Source: Molanna angustata
Taxonomy: Eukaryota; Arthropoda; Insecta; Trichoptera; Molannidae
Direction: 5' to 3'
Assembly (NCBI GenBank): GCA_963576475.1
Contig: OY754967.1
Coordinates: 23,957,914-24,021,913 of the forward strand
DNA: 64,000 nucleotides
The notes under the pieces are model-generated. The model was given only the letters and a program-made list of their open reading frames with translations. It was not told where the DNA came from and made no database searches. Shown here piece after piece: positions 32,871 through 43,085 of this stretch. The translations under genes and the position numbers were made by a program. How positions within the stretch are numbered: position 1 is the stretch's first letter; every line of letters begins with the position of its first letter.

Positions 32871-32926
32871 TATATCACTCGAAATCGGGTGGTGGAACGC
32901 CAGAAATTAATTAAAAAAAAAAAAAA
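32871..32926 (+). mobile_element. 56-bp retro-insertion with 14-bp target duplication
   Basis: A 40-bp sequence starting TATATCACTCGAAATCGGG and a run of about 16 A are bracketed by AAGTTAGCAATTGC at 32857-32870 and 32927-32940. This is the signature of an extremely 5'-truncated LINE or SINE integration. A related sequence is at 9909-9960. Confidence 0.85.
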
Positions 32927-33016
32927 AAGTTAGCAATTGCGTTGCAGAGACATACCTAACTAAATACTACGCCAAACTTTAGGTCAATGGCGTAGAATTT
33001 CACATTATTGTGTATG

Positions 33017-33072
33017 AAGAAAAGAGATAGATAGACTTCTATGGGCTTAGAAAGCTATCTATCTCTTTTCTT
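33017..33072. repeat. 18-bp perfect hairpin
   Basis: AAGAAAAGAGATAGATAG at 33017-33034 and its exact inverse at 33055-33072, with a 20-base loop. It lies in the non-copia segment joining the copia RT and RNase H remnants. Confidence 0.85.
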
Positions 33073-33393
33073 TAAAATGTTTTTTGCTATAACAACACAA
33101 ACATATGTAAACAACTTCACACCCTCCACTCTTCCCATCGACTGTCGATCAGGAGGACATTCCACTACCTCCCAAGTACCATTGGCTTCCAATGACTTCA
33201 ACTCCTCATCAGTAGCTTGTTTCCAACCTTCATCCTGAACTGCCTCAGGATAACTATAAGGAACATCTAGATCTGTTAGTTCAGATAGAGCTATAGCGTC
33301 AAAAGTAAACCTAGTTTCAAAGTCTTCCAAATATTTTGGTTGCATTCTAACTCTTGAGGACTTTCTAACTATTTCATCATTATTATCGGGCAA
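33055..33393 (-). pseudogene. copia pol fragment, start of reverse transcriptase
   Basis: The minus strand reads RKSSRVRMQPKYLEDFE and EGWKQATDEELKSLEANGTW. This is the conserved entry to the copia RT domain (A...E...L..N.TW). The frame then runs into unrelated sequence (GRVEGVKLFTYV) and loses the catalytic part. Upstream it is cut by the SINE. Confidence 0.8.
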
Positions 33394-33398
33394 AATTC

Positions 33399-33618
33399 TG
33401 TCGGCCTTCGTGGTTCAATTGGTTAGATATCTGACTGCTGAGCCAAAGGTCCCGGGTTCGATTCCCGGTGGAGACACAGTTTTTAATTGTGTTTTCAGTC
33501 TGGATCTGTGAGACGATCAATATCGTAAGTCTACAGAATGTGGCAACTTGTTATTGGGTGCGTGTTAAATTAATATTTGACATATTACCTGTTAGTTGCC
33601 CAAGAAGCAATATTAAAT
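33399..33618 (+). mobile_element. tRNA-derived SINE, family 2, full-length
   Basis: The tRNA-like head GTCGGCCTTCGTGGTTCAAT has an A box, and a B box GGGTTCGATTCCC is present. The body includes GTGAGACGATCAATATCGTA and GTGGCAACTTGTTATTGGG, and the tail is AATATTAAATAA. AAAATTC at 33392-33398 and 33619-33625 is the target duplication. Inserted into the copia pol gene in the opposite orientation. Confidence 0.9.
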
Positions 33619-33672
33619 AAAATTCCATGAAAATCTTTATCATCAGAAATAGATTGTTCAATTTTCTCACCA

Positions 33673-33900
33673 TCAGGAGCCAGAGTCTACAGATTTGGTT
33701 TTGTTATCCTCTAAAGGAATTTTAACAATGTCAGGGTCAGTAGATTGACCTACATTTGTCAAATCAGTTGACCTGTCTTCATCGAATATAACGTTCCTAG
33801 CAAATTCAATCTTCCTCTTATTTGGATTCCATAATCTGTAACCATTTGTCACAGTATCGTGCCATAAATAGTCTCTTAGAACGCTCACACAGTTTTCCAT
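33673..33900 (-). pseudogene. copia pol fragment between integrase and RT
   Basis: YRLWNPNKRKIEFARNVIFDE is the conserved linker after the copia integrase core. Reading frames are broken on both sides, including a shift near 33900. Confidence 0.75.
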
Positions 33901-34026
33901 TTATGTCTTCTTCATTAATTAAAGAATAAGCCGGACAACCAAATATTTTTATTTTACCTAAATCATATTTAAAACCATAACACTTTTCAGCAGGTGTTAC
34001 ATCATTCGGTAGGGTAGATTTTATTT

Positions 34027-34655
34027 TTATTTATAGTAAACATGGCATTCAGATGTTGGGAATCTGTTGATTAAGTAAGTAGCTGTCATAATTGAATCAC
34101 CCCAAATTTCCTTCTCAAAATAACTGTCAAGTAAAAGACATCTCGCTTTTTCCAATAAGGTTTGATTCATTCTTTCTGCTTTCCCATTTTGTGAAGGATT
34201 TCTGGGCATAGAGTAGCTTATCCTGATACCTCCTGTATCACAAAAATGTATAAAATTATTAGACACATATTCTCCCCCTCTATCACAATGTAAGTTTTCA
34301 ATTTATAGTCCAAATTTAGCTTCCTCCATAGCAATGATTTAATTTTTTGAAAAATTTCAGACTTGTTTCTGATGAAATAAGTACAGCAAAAATAGCTATA
34401 ATGATCAATAAAAGTGACAAAGAGGTTATAGCCATCGTACGTTTGGGGTGATATTTTTCCACATACACCCGATGAAATAATTTGGAGAAATCTAGAGGCC
34501 TTTCTTTCTTCTGAGGTGTGACTATAGGGGAGTTTAGCCTGTTTCCCTTTAATGCATATGTCACACACAGTGACTTGATATTTAGAAGAATTCCCCATTC
34601 TGCGATGCATCAATTCATTATTCAAAGTTGAAACTTTGGCATTATCTAATAACAA
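34027..34655 (-). pseudogene. copia integrase fragment
   Basis: Two overlapping minus-strand frames. The first has the zinc-binding region (LMHRRMGNSS, CDICIKGKQAKLP) and YDGYNLFVTFIDHYS with the first core aspartate. The second has SMPRNPSQNGKAERMNQTLLE, with the core glutamate, and LINRFP. A frameshift and nonsense changes separate them. Confidence 0.85.
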
Positions 34656-34859
34656 TTTTAACTTAACAATATATAAATGTCCAAATACTTGACTCTTCAG
34701 AATTTTATTTCTAAAAGATAATCTTCATACTAGATTCCTCAAAAATTATTTTCTAACCTTTTTCTTCCAATTTTTAAACTGATAGGAGATTAAGTGATAG
34801 ATTTTTGCAAACAAATATATCACTGATATGCACTGTGTCACTGAAGTCAGATAAACATG

Positions 34860-35420
34860 GATGTCCATATCTAAATCAATTAAGTTTGTTACAAACTTTT
34901 TAAAACAATTCTGAATAAGATGGCGACTAGCCCCACTGTCGATAACAAAATCAATCTCTGTCTGTTCTCCACAATACTGGGAGATTTCTATGTTATCCAG
35001 AGAAGTAAGAAACGAAAAATCTTTATCTGAAACAGTTGCCTTCTCTTAGTTTCAGACAAAAAAAATTGTGTCCTTGTGCCTTACAATAGTAACACATAAA
35101 GTGTTATTTGTTCTTGAATAATTACCCAGGCTCGTGGTTCTTGAGGCAAATGCATTATGAGATTGAGGCTCATCTTCAAGGTTCTCTCTTCTTCTTAACA
35201 TAGTCCAAGGTCATTTTAGATTTTTTACTGCCACATAAAATATCAAGAGCTGAAACTACTGCATTAAATTCCGGTGGCATTGCTCCAAGCAGTTGATGTA
35301 TAATATCTTCATTACCACCAGCCATCCTTAATTCTGATGCCTTAGACACAAATTCTTGAAGGAATTCCTGGCGAGGTTTTTCAACTTATATATCATTTTT
35401 CTCCACGCTTCAGAAAGTTT
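34860..35420 (-). pseudogene. copia gag and protease remnants
   Basis: The minus strand reads RQEFLQEFVSKASELRMAGG and LLGAMPPEFNAVVSALD (gag), preceded by an in-frame stop. Further on, TEIDFVIDSGASRHLIQNCF is the aspartic-protease motif of copia Pol. Several shifts lie between. Confidence 0.75.
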
Positions 35421-35842
35421 TTTGTTAAGTTTGTAGATTTATATACTTAAATGTATTTTTATAAATGTGGCTCAAAGTGCACTTAATCTTGTTAGTAAAA
35501 AAAATATAGGCGTAGTGATATTCCTTTTGTATCTGTGTATAGTTGTAGTGAATGGTTAAAGTTGAAATGAATTATTTTACTGTTGAAAAAAAAAGAATTA
35601 AAAGATGTACTATTCACATCCATCTATTTTTGAGTTGAGCTGTGCTGGAATATCTTAAGACCATGACGTGTATTGATGAATAAGTAAGATAACAATCTTG
35701 AAAAAACATTTGGAAATCAGCAAAATTAGAAAGTGTAAACCTACATATATTTTCTTATCTTGTGGTTATATTTCCTTGTAAACGATGAATGTTCCATCTT
35801 TCGTTTATTTCTATCACTTACAGAAGCTGCTGATTCAACTTG
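35421..35842. other. AT-rich stretch, nothing recognised
   Basis: Beyond the truncated gag end no 5' LTR could be recognised. No coding or RNA signal is supported. Confidence 0.35.
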
Positions 35843-36173
35843 TTTATTCCAATCATAGAATAATAATAGTATAGAATACTCTTTAGCCTGCAGTAAATGC
35901 GACTGCTTTATGTTGACTAATTTGGTCAACATTTTGCTATGAGCATTCAGTAATCATTTGGCCCTCTGCGTGATACGTTCTCCAAATAGGGAATTTTTTA
36001 ATTGCTTTCAAAATTATTTACGCATTCATAACGAGTAGTACTATACGAACAATGCCAGCAGAGTCATACATATATTGACAAGAGCCGGCCAATAAAACGG
36101 CTTCACTTTTTCAGCGAGGTATTGTATGGGAATAAGTATTCTATAGTTTTATTATTATTCTATGATTCCAATC
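35843..36173. repeat. Inverted-repeat bracketed segment
   Basis: A left arm around 35843-35883 containing AATCATAGAATAATAATA and AGTATAGAATACT is mirrored at 36131-36173 by AGTATTCTATAG and TTATTATTATTCTATGATT. About 330 bp, possibly a MITE. No target duplication was fixed. Confidence 0.45.
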
Positions 36174-36422
36174 AAACTATGTTGTGGTAAACTCTCCTAT
36201 GGATCATTGTCAGTTTTTACAAAAATTTTATCCTACGACTATTCAATAATATTTGGAATTGATGGTGGCACTTTAAGCATTTATTAAGTTAATTACTAGT
36301 TGAATTCAATGGTAGATATTTTTATTACAAAATAAATAATTATCAGTTCATTTTCTTCATAAAACTTAAGACAATAAATAAGGATCTTTTAAATTAAAAA
36401 AAATCTTCTAATATTTTTTTGT

Positions 36423-36634
36423 GTCAGCCTTGGTGGGTCAGTTGATTAGGTATCTGACTGCTGCTCCAAAGGTCCCGGTGGAGACACAGTTTTCAATTGT
36501 GTTTTCCGTTTGGATTTGTGAGACGATTAATATCGTAAGTCTCCAGAATGTGGCAACTTGTTATTGGGTGCGTGTTAAATTAATATTTGACATAGTATCT
36601 GTTAATTACCCGAGAAGCAATATTAAATAAATAA
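36423..36634 (+). mobile_element. SINE family 2, B-box deleted
   Basis: Head and body match the copy at 33399, but GGTCCCGGGTTCGATTCCC is reduced to GGTCCC before GGTGGAGAC. This is a 13-bp loss between CCCGG direct repeats that removes the internal-promoter B box. The A-rich tail is at 36625-36640. Confidence 0.85.
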
Positions 36635-36910
36635 AAAAAACCATAATGATGTAGATACAATAACACTAATGGCACCCTGTTTATGTGATGGTATAACTGC
36701 TCAAACTCTATTACTTTAATCTTTCAACCCCTCACTATATCGCCTGACGGACTATTGACATCTGTGATCCCAGATTAATATGTAAATAATATTTTACTGT
36801 TTTATAATGTTTAATTGTGTAGACAGCTTTGTACTTTTGTGAATAAACTTTATTTTTATTGAATACTTTATTTCATCTATACTCCTGAAAATCCAACCTA
36901 TCCTCTAACC

Positions 36911-38107
36911 CAGCGGTTCCCAATTTTATTTGGCCATGGAACCCTAAATGATCATACTTTTTTTGGCGGAACCCTAGATCTGGCTATTTTGATAACTACA
37001 TAAAGTGTTTACCTTGTATGTACATAGTTTGAATATTTTCATGTTAGACTGTATCAATAAATCAAAATCAAAACTGCTGCGCAGTGAAAAATTTTTAAGC
37101 TTTTAATGTTGGCACCAGTAAACCAAAAAAGAAAAATGCCGCGTAGCAAGAAAATTTCAGTCCTGTTGTGTTTGTATCAATAAATTAAAACGAAAATTGC
37201 CGCACAGCGAGAAAATTTTGGACTTGTAATGTTTGTCCCAAGAAATTAAAACTAAAATTGACGCACAGTGAGAAATTTTTTATTTTATCGTGTTAAATAT
37301 TACTTGAAATTTTCTCACTGCATGGCAATTTTCGTTATGATTTGTTGAGTCAGTCTTGTTGTGTTTGTATAAATAAATCAGATGAGTCATGAGTGTGCTA
37401 GTGTGCTGTGTGCTGTGCAATGCACCACTCGTCTCCACGTCCCGCACCACCCGCACTTTTTATCGGGTAGACGCGACGGCGCGCGGTAACGAGTCTTCCA
37501 CGAACGTTTTATGTTTTATTTTGACTATGGAATGGCCTTAGTGATGAAGTAACGTCATCTCAATCCATTCAAATATTTAAAGGTAAACTAAAAAAACTTA
37601 ATTTGTCAAATAGTTCCTAAATTCCTTCTATATCCTTCCGTAACCTCCTTTTCCTTCTTGCTATGATCAGTGTTATTTTTATTATTCTTTTTTTTTTTAA
37701 ACTCTTTTCCTTTTTTTTTTCTCTTTGTATTTTTTTTATATTTCTTACTCTTTCATGTTATTTTTTATCAATTTATTTCTCACTAAATTAGTATTATTGT
37801 ACCAATTTAACTAAAAGACTTCACGTTGCTCGGGTTGGTTGGAAGAAATTGCCTTATGGCAATAAACCTGCCTTTGTACACATGTACATAAATTATATAA
37901 ATAAATATTGTAAGCTTTTAATAGATTGATGTATGGATTGGATATTTTTTGTAATGTAAGTTTTATCTGTATCTATACTTAATTCATGTATTGTTAGCTT
38001 CAATTAGAATAAATAAAAAATAAAATTTCTCTCGGAAAGACCCCGGAACCCCTGTGACCCTTCCACGGAACCCCAGGGTTCCGCGGACCACCATTTAGGA
38101 AACGCTG
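36911..38107. mobile_element. hAT-like non-autonomous element with 8-bp target duplication
   Basis: The ends are CAGCGGTTCCCAATTTTA and, inverted, CAGCGTTTCCTAAATGG. CTCTAACC is exactly duplicated at 36903-36910 and 38108-38115. The interior has three or more ~65-bp repeats with GCGCAGTGAGAAA-like blocks near 37075-37270 and an inverted one near 37310. A LINE 3' end is nested at about 37530-37930. No transposase. Confidence 0.88.
37530..37930 (+). pseudogene. LINE 3' end nested in hAT element
   Basis: LWNGLSDEVTSSQSIQIFKG then KLKKLNL is the usual last block of jockey/CR1-like ORF2 (LWN.L...V..S.S...FK..L). The 3' tail is GTTGGTTGGAAG, the hairpin ATTGCCTTATGGCAAT, then AAACCTGCCTTTGTAC. Strongly 5'-truncated. 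Confidence 0.65.
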
Positions 38108-38115
38108 CTCTAACC

Positions 38116-41112
38116 CAGTGTTTCCAAACATGGAGTGCAACTTGATTGATGGATTAACATATACAAAAAAAACATAATTTCATAACTTACTACAAAAATT
38201 ATGAATTCTTCTAATAAATATTTCTAAATCGCTCTTTTTCAAACATATTATATTTATCAAATCTATTTTTAGCAAGCATTAAGCGTCAGGGTCGCTCTAA
38301 ATGCACACAATAAAAAATAAATATTGAGGCATAAAAATATTACATTAAAATTATTTTGTACTTAAATTTCGGTTCTCCGTTGTATTTTTTGAAAATATAT
38401 TGTTTCCTCAACAACTTCTTAGATTTCTTCCTTAAACCTATCATTTTAGATTCTTCAGAAAACAATTAAATTTTGAGATATTAAAAAGAATAGGTGTGTA
38501 TTATCAGAGGACAGATTCTGAGAGAATCAAATTTGATTACTACTACATAAAATTCAATAGGTGTGTGAGGACATGAAGGTGTACTTCTTATATAGAGTTG
38601 AAGACCGAGTGGAGAGGAAGAGAAGCCAAGTAATCCCCAAGATTCAAATCAAAGAAAAAGATAATTCTTTTTAATAAAATGTATTTTTTACTTGTTAAAA
38701 TTTTGTGGTTAAGTATTTCATTATGAGGTTAATTTCTTTTTAGTGGTTTTGCCTTGGAGGAATAAGGTTTTGCAATGGAAACCGAGGTAGAGAATTTTAC
38801 TGCCATGATTTTGTATCCTTTTTTTGTTTTTTAGGTGAATAGATGGTACTGTTTTTTTTATTATGTATAACAATTCTGAGACATCTATTAAATTAAAAGC
38901 ATACTAAATTTGTATATATTTTTAAAGAATATTCCTTTTTTACCGACTCCTTCTTTGCAATAAATAAAATTAGTTTCAATCGATTCCGCAAGAGTGCATC
39001 ATTTACATATTGTCAAAACAGTAAATTCTCAGTTGCGAACGCCCGTAAATGACATGTAACCTAGAATAATCAGGAAATTATAATTTTATTATTAATTATC
39101 GTGTTTTTAAAGTTTCGTGGAGTACTTGTGTTTTTAATACAACCCTGAGGACCTCAATTCACTGAAAAAACGGTGAGTTTTAAAACTTAAATGACTATAT
39201 GCACAAGCTACTTGTTATGTTTACCGGTGTGCATTTTAATGAGTTTTTTTCCCCTAGTTCATTCATCCCTAAAACAGCCTCGTGTTGGCGTTTGTTAATG
39301 ATTGATAAACAATATATATTTGATTTTTTCGATGATTACGTAGCCTTTTTTTAGTTACTTAATTTTAGTGTTGATGTAAAAGCCGGCACACCTACTCTTT
39401 TCTATTTTTGTCATCACATAGAGACTGAAATGAGTTATTAGTCACAGAATTGTGCAGTGGAAATAGATAAACTCCAGTTGCTTCCTATGAAATTTATTAT
39501 TAACTATTTCTTTCAACTAAATATGATTTTTCAAATCATCTCTTGGTATCAAAGGGTGACTGATTAGATTAGTTTGATTGATTTCTATATAGTCTATTAT
39601 TTATCTTACAAGATTACTTGTGATGAATCATTCACAAATAAAAAAAACACAAATATTTTATTATGTCAATATAAACACTGTACATATAATAATATTTTTT
39701 AAAATATTGTTGTGATCTTTCAGTAATATGTGTATTTTATTTTGTTTGTAGTGTGACTAATATACTTATCAATCTTTAATCAAAAATACAGGATGCGGTC
39801 TGCATTACATTTGATACTTTTACTTGACATATGAAATTATATTAAGGATCATTTAACATGAGTACCTAGTTAGTTTTGTAATATCAGCTATATTACTCGT
39901 GTTTTTTTTTAAATTCAATCATGGTTTAAAATTAGTTATTATAATATGGTATCTAATTAATGATCTATATTGCTAGTAGTTATTTAGTACATATGTTTAT
40001 CAATACATCTTCCTCGTTTCTATACTGCCATCAGTTTCATTCTATTAATTATTCACTAATACATATGAATATCATTCAGGTTTAAAGTATGAATCATTTA
40101 GTTAGGTATGGTATTCATATACTTTTATGTGTACAGTTATTATTCATAATTTATTAAGGTGTGTTACAATGTCTGTCCTTATCATATTCTTATGTCTAAC
40201 AATCATTTAATGTTTACCATTGCTTTGATGTTGTATTACTTAGATGTATTCCTCTTAATAATATTATTACTCAGAATGACTCATCTTTTAGAGTACTGAG
40301 GCACCAGTTTAGAGTACTGCTACCACTCTTTTTTATTATCATCCTTTTTGGGTGTCATGTAAGAAACAAATTTCAGAAATGAGGTTCACCACCTAATCTG
40401 AATGCTGGCTTTTTAGGTGGGATGAGACTGGTGTGTGGGCATGTGTATGTTTTATTTTTGTAAGGGAATGCACACCCACACGTTTCGCTGGTTACCCCAC
40501 ATTGTGGGATATGTTGTGATGATATGAATGAATCTTTAAAACCAATTTAAGTTAGTAAAATGTGTACAGAATATCAGCAAGAAACTTCATTAATATTGTG
40601 TTATTTTAGGGTGTGTTGCCTATATTAAAATACAATAAAATTGTCTTTCTAAATTAATTTAAAAAAATCTTATTTATAAATATATAATTCTTTCTATATT
40701 AAATTTTCGATGACTACCTCCCTCGTCCATTTTTTTTAAATGCATCAAGTTAAGCATATATGTATGGATAGATCGTGGCTTTCTTGAAAGTTCAGGGTTC
40801 ATACGGTAATCTTAGCACTAAACCAAAAAAATAAAGACACGTTTACAATACAATAAAGTAATTTTGCTTGAATTAGAGAACGAGAATGTACATTCTGAAT
40901 AATAATTATAAATTATGTTATATATGAAACGAAAATAATGATTTTTAACCAAGACAAAAATTAAAGTTATATAGGTAAATAAGTAATATCAAAAAATAAA
41001 CTCTTGAAAATATTTATTCATCATTAGCCCATTTCTTACCTAACAAACTATTTTTTTTTGGTCAGTCGTTCATCATCCATTTTTTCAATATGTCAAAACC
41101 ACCTCAACGAAT
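38116..41112. other. AT-rich region, no recognised gene
   Basis: It begins with CAGTGTTTCCAAACATGG, itself like a hAT terminus, whose partner was not found. A possible initiator and 5' splice site lie at 39029-39172 (see findings). A TTTAGAGTACTG duplication is near 40288-40310. Otherwise no supported feature. Confidence 0.4.
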
Positions 41113-41525
41113 CCACTTTCATTTTACTTACAATATTCTTCTTTATCTTGCATTCTCTCCTGCATTAAAATTGCATTATGTATAGCAATTTTGGCTTCCT
41201 TTGAGATGCTTAGATCGGGTCTGAGTGCTCCGTTTATTCTATTACCTGCCATAACTCTTCTTTCAATATCTTTATCTGGTCTTCCATTCCATTTAAACAT
41301 ATTCTCCAACTGTAAATATTTCTCTACTTGTTATAGCCACTTGTTCTCTACTCTTTTATTATAGATGCAGTTATACTTTCAGTTTTTTCGAATACCAAAA
41401 ACTTAGATTTACTCACATTCATTCTCAGTCCGTTCTGCAGGCATCCTTCATACACTTTATTCACTAAATACTGTAACTCATCCGCACATTCAGCAATCAC
41501 CACTTTGTCATAATTACAGAGACAT
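41113..41525 (-). pseudogene. LINE reverse-transcriptase fragment
   Basis: The minus strand reads AECADELQYLVNKVYEGCLQ, NGLRMNVSKSKFLVFEKTE, and after stops GRPDKDIERRVMAGNRINGA and ISKEAKIAIHNAILM. This is the palm-end and thumb region of an RT. At least two nonsense changes and a shift near 41320. Confidence 0.78.
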
Positions 41526-42944
41526 AGATGATAATAATATTATAGTTCTTCTTTCATTTTTAACTGTAATAAAATATACCTAGTCTGTGTTTTTGATGTT
41601 TTGTTTTACTTTTTGAAATAAATGTTATTGAATACTTTGAGTCATCAAATTTCTTCTTATATGTAATTGGTTATAGGTATATCTATGTATATTATGTATA
41701 TTTACACCTATCTATACATACAAGGAAATACAACACAACACTAACGACTATGTCATTTTGCTACAGATTATCAGACATAAATTTCACTGGCAGATATAAA
41801 TTTACTGATGCTTTTTGCTTTCTCTCTTATTCAGTGAAAGTCTGTTGATTAGTTTTTGGAATATCAAAGTGTTTTTAAATTTAATTTTGTCTAAGATTAA
41901 GCACATCTTCTATATTATAGTGTTAAATTTTTTTTTTTTACTCAAAATTATATAACAATGTTTAGGTAACTTTACTGTACATTTTTTTAATAATTATAAA
42001 ATATTATTTGAGTTATTAGTCATAATTTTTTACTACTTTATTGTTTTTTCCTTAATATTTAAGTTGTAATACTATTTTAATAACTAAATTGTCTTCAAAT
42101 TGCATATAATTTAACAGTAATTTGATAGAATTGATAGTGAGACTGTGATCCAAGGTTATTTATTTCCAGACAGATGTCTTTTATTATTTCTGACTAATGT
42201 TTACTTTAAAAAAAATATTGCAAATTTACTTTTAAAAAATGTAATTGATCATTTTTAGGTAATTTTGTATAATTTTAGTTAATTTATATCAAAGTAGGTA
42301 GTCAAAGATATGGAAGAAATCAATTACCTATTTGTTACTAGGTATTTTTAATCAAACAAAAATATATTATGGTTCTACATGTATATATTATATATAACAG
42401 GACGACCTATTCGGCTGACTAGGCCCTTATCAACTGGTCCGACCTGTTCTACACCTCAAACACCGTCAGTATTGACAATTTAAAACACCTATTTGTTCTA
42501 AAATATTTATCATACCTATGTAAGTTGTAGATTCTTGTTCTGTGTAAAATATATTCAGTTATAATTTGTATAGTATTTGTTAACACAAACAAAAATTCAG
42601 CATATTTTGTCTTAAAATATTTTCGTTAACTTTTCAATCATCTAGGGATTACCGGTTTTCCTTACAGAATTGACCAAAAACTAAGGAATATCTGTGCGAG
42701 TAGGTACCAAGTAGAATAAATATTTCAAAACTTTTTGAATAGCTATTTATTTTAACTTAATCCGAATTTAGGGAGACAGCAGATGAGCAGACAATTAATA
42801 TCAGGTTCTTTATTTAAATATTCGCGCTTTACGATTTATATAAAGTGCAAACCAAAGATATCCAAATGTCAAGAATTTATTTAGAAAGACAAAGTTTCAA
42901 GCCAAGATCAACAATATTTTGCTAACAACATATGTCTCTTGAAC
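41526..42944. other. AT-rich stretch, nothing recognised
   Basis: A GC-richer patch at 42400-42475 (GACGACCTATTCGGCTGACT) has no identified family. The rest is featureless AT-rich DNA. Confidence 0.35.
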
Positions 42945-43085
42945 AACGGGAACCCGGGTTCGATTCTTCACTGTGGATTTACAAGACGGTCAACAATGTG
43001 TGCATGGCAACTTGTTGTGGTGTGCGTGTTTGATTCATATTTACCATCGTACAATTGCTTGAAAACCATATAAAATATTAAATCT
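42945..43085 (+). mobile_element. SINE family 2, diverged 5'-truncated copy
   Basis: It begins at the B-box half (AACCCGGGTTCGATTC) and keeps ACAAGACGGTCAA, GGCAACTTGTTGTGGTG and the tail AAATATTAAAT. It is the most diverged of the five copies. Confidence 0.65.

Larger units (their letters stand above)
32290..35420 (-). mobile_element. Decayed Ty1/copia retrotransposon
   Basis: Copia order is readable on the minus strand: gag (35420-35140), DSGAS protease (about 34940), integrase zinc region and core (34655-34027), start of RT (33900-33055), and the far C-terminus of RNase H (about 32790-32690). A polypurine tract (GGAGAGAG, 32640-32633) and a TGTTGATATTC LTR start at 32632 follow. Most of RT is missing. 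A SINE interrupts the frame at 33399-33618, and a hairpin-bearing segment occupies 32790-33072. The outer limits are approximate; no 5' LTR is recognised. Confidence 0.8.
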
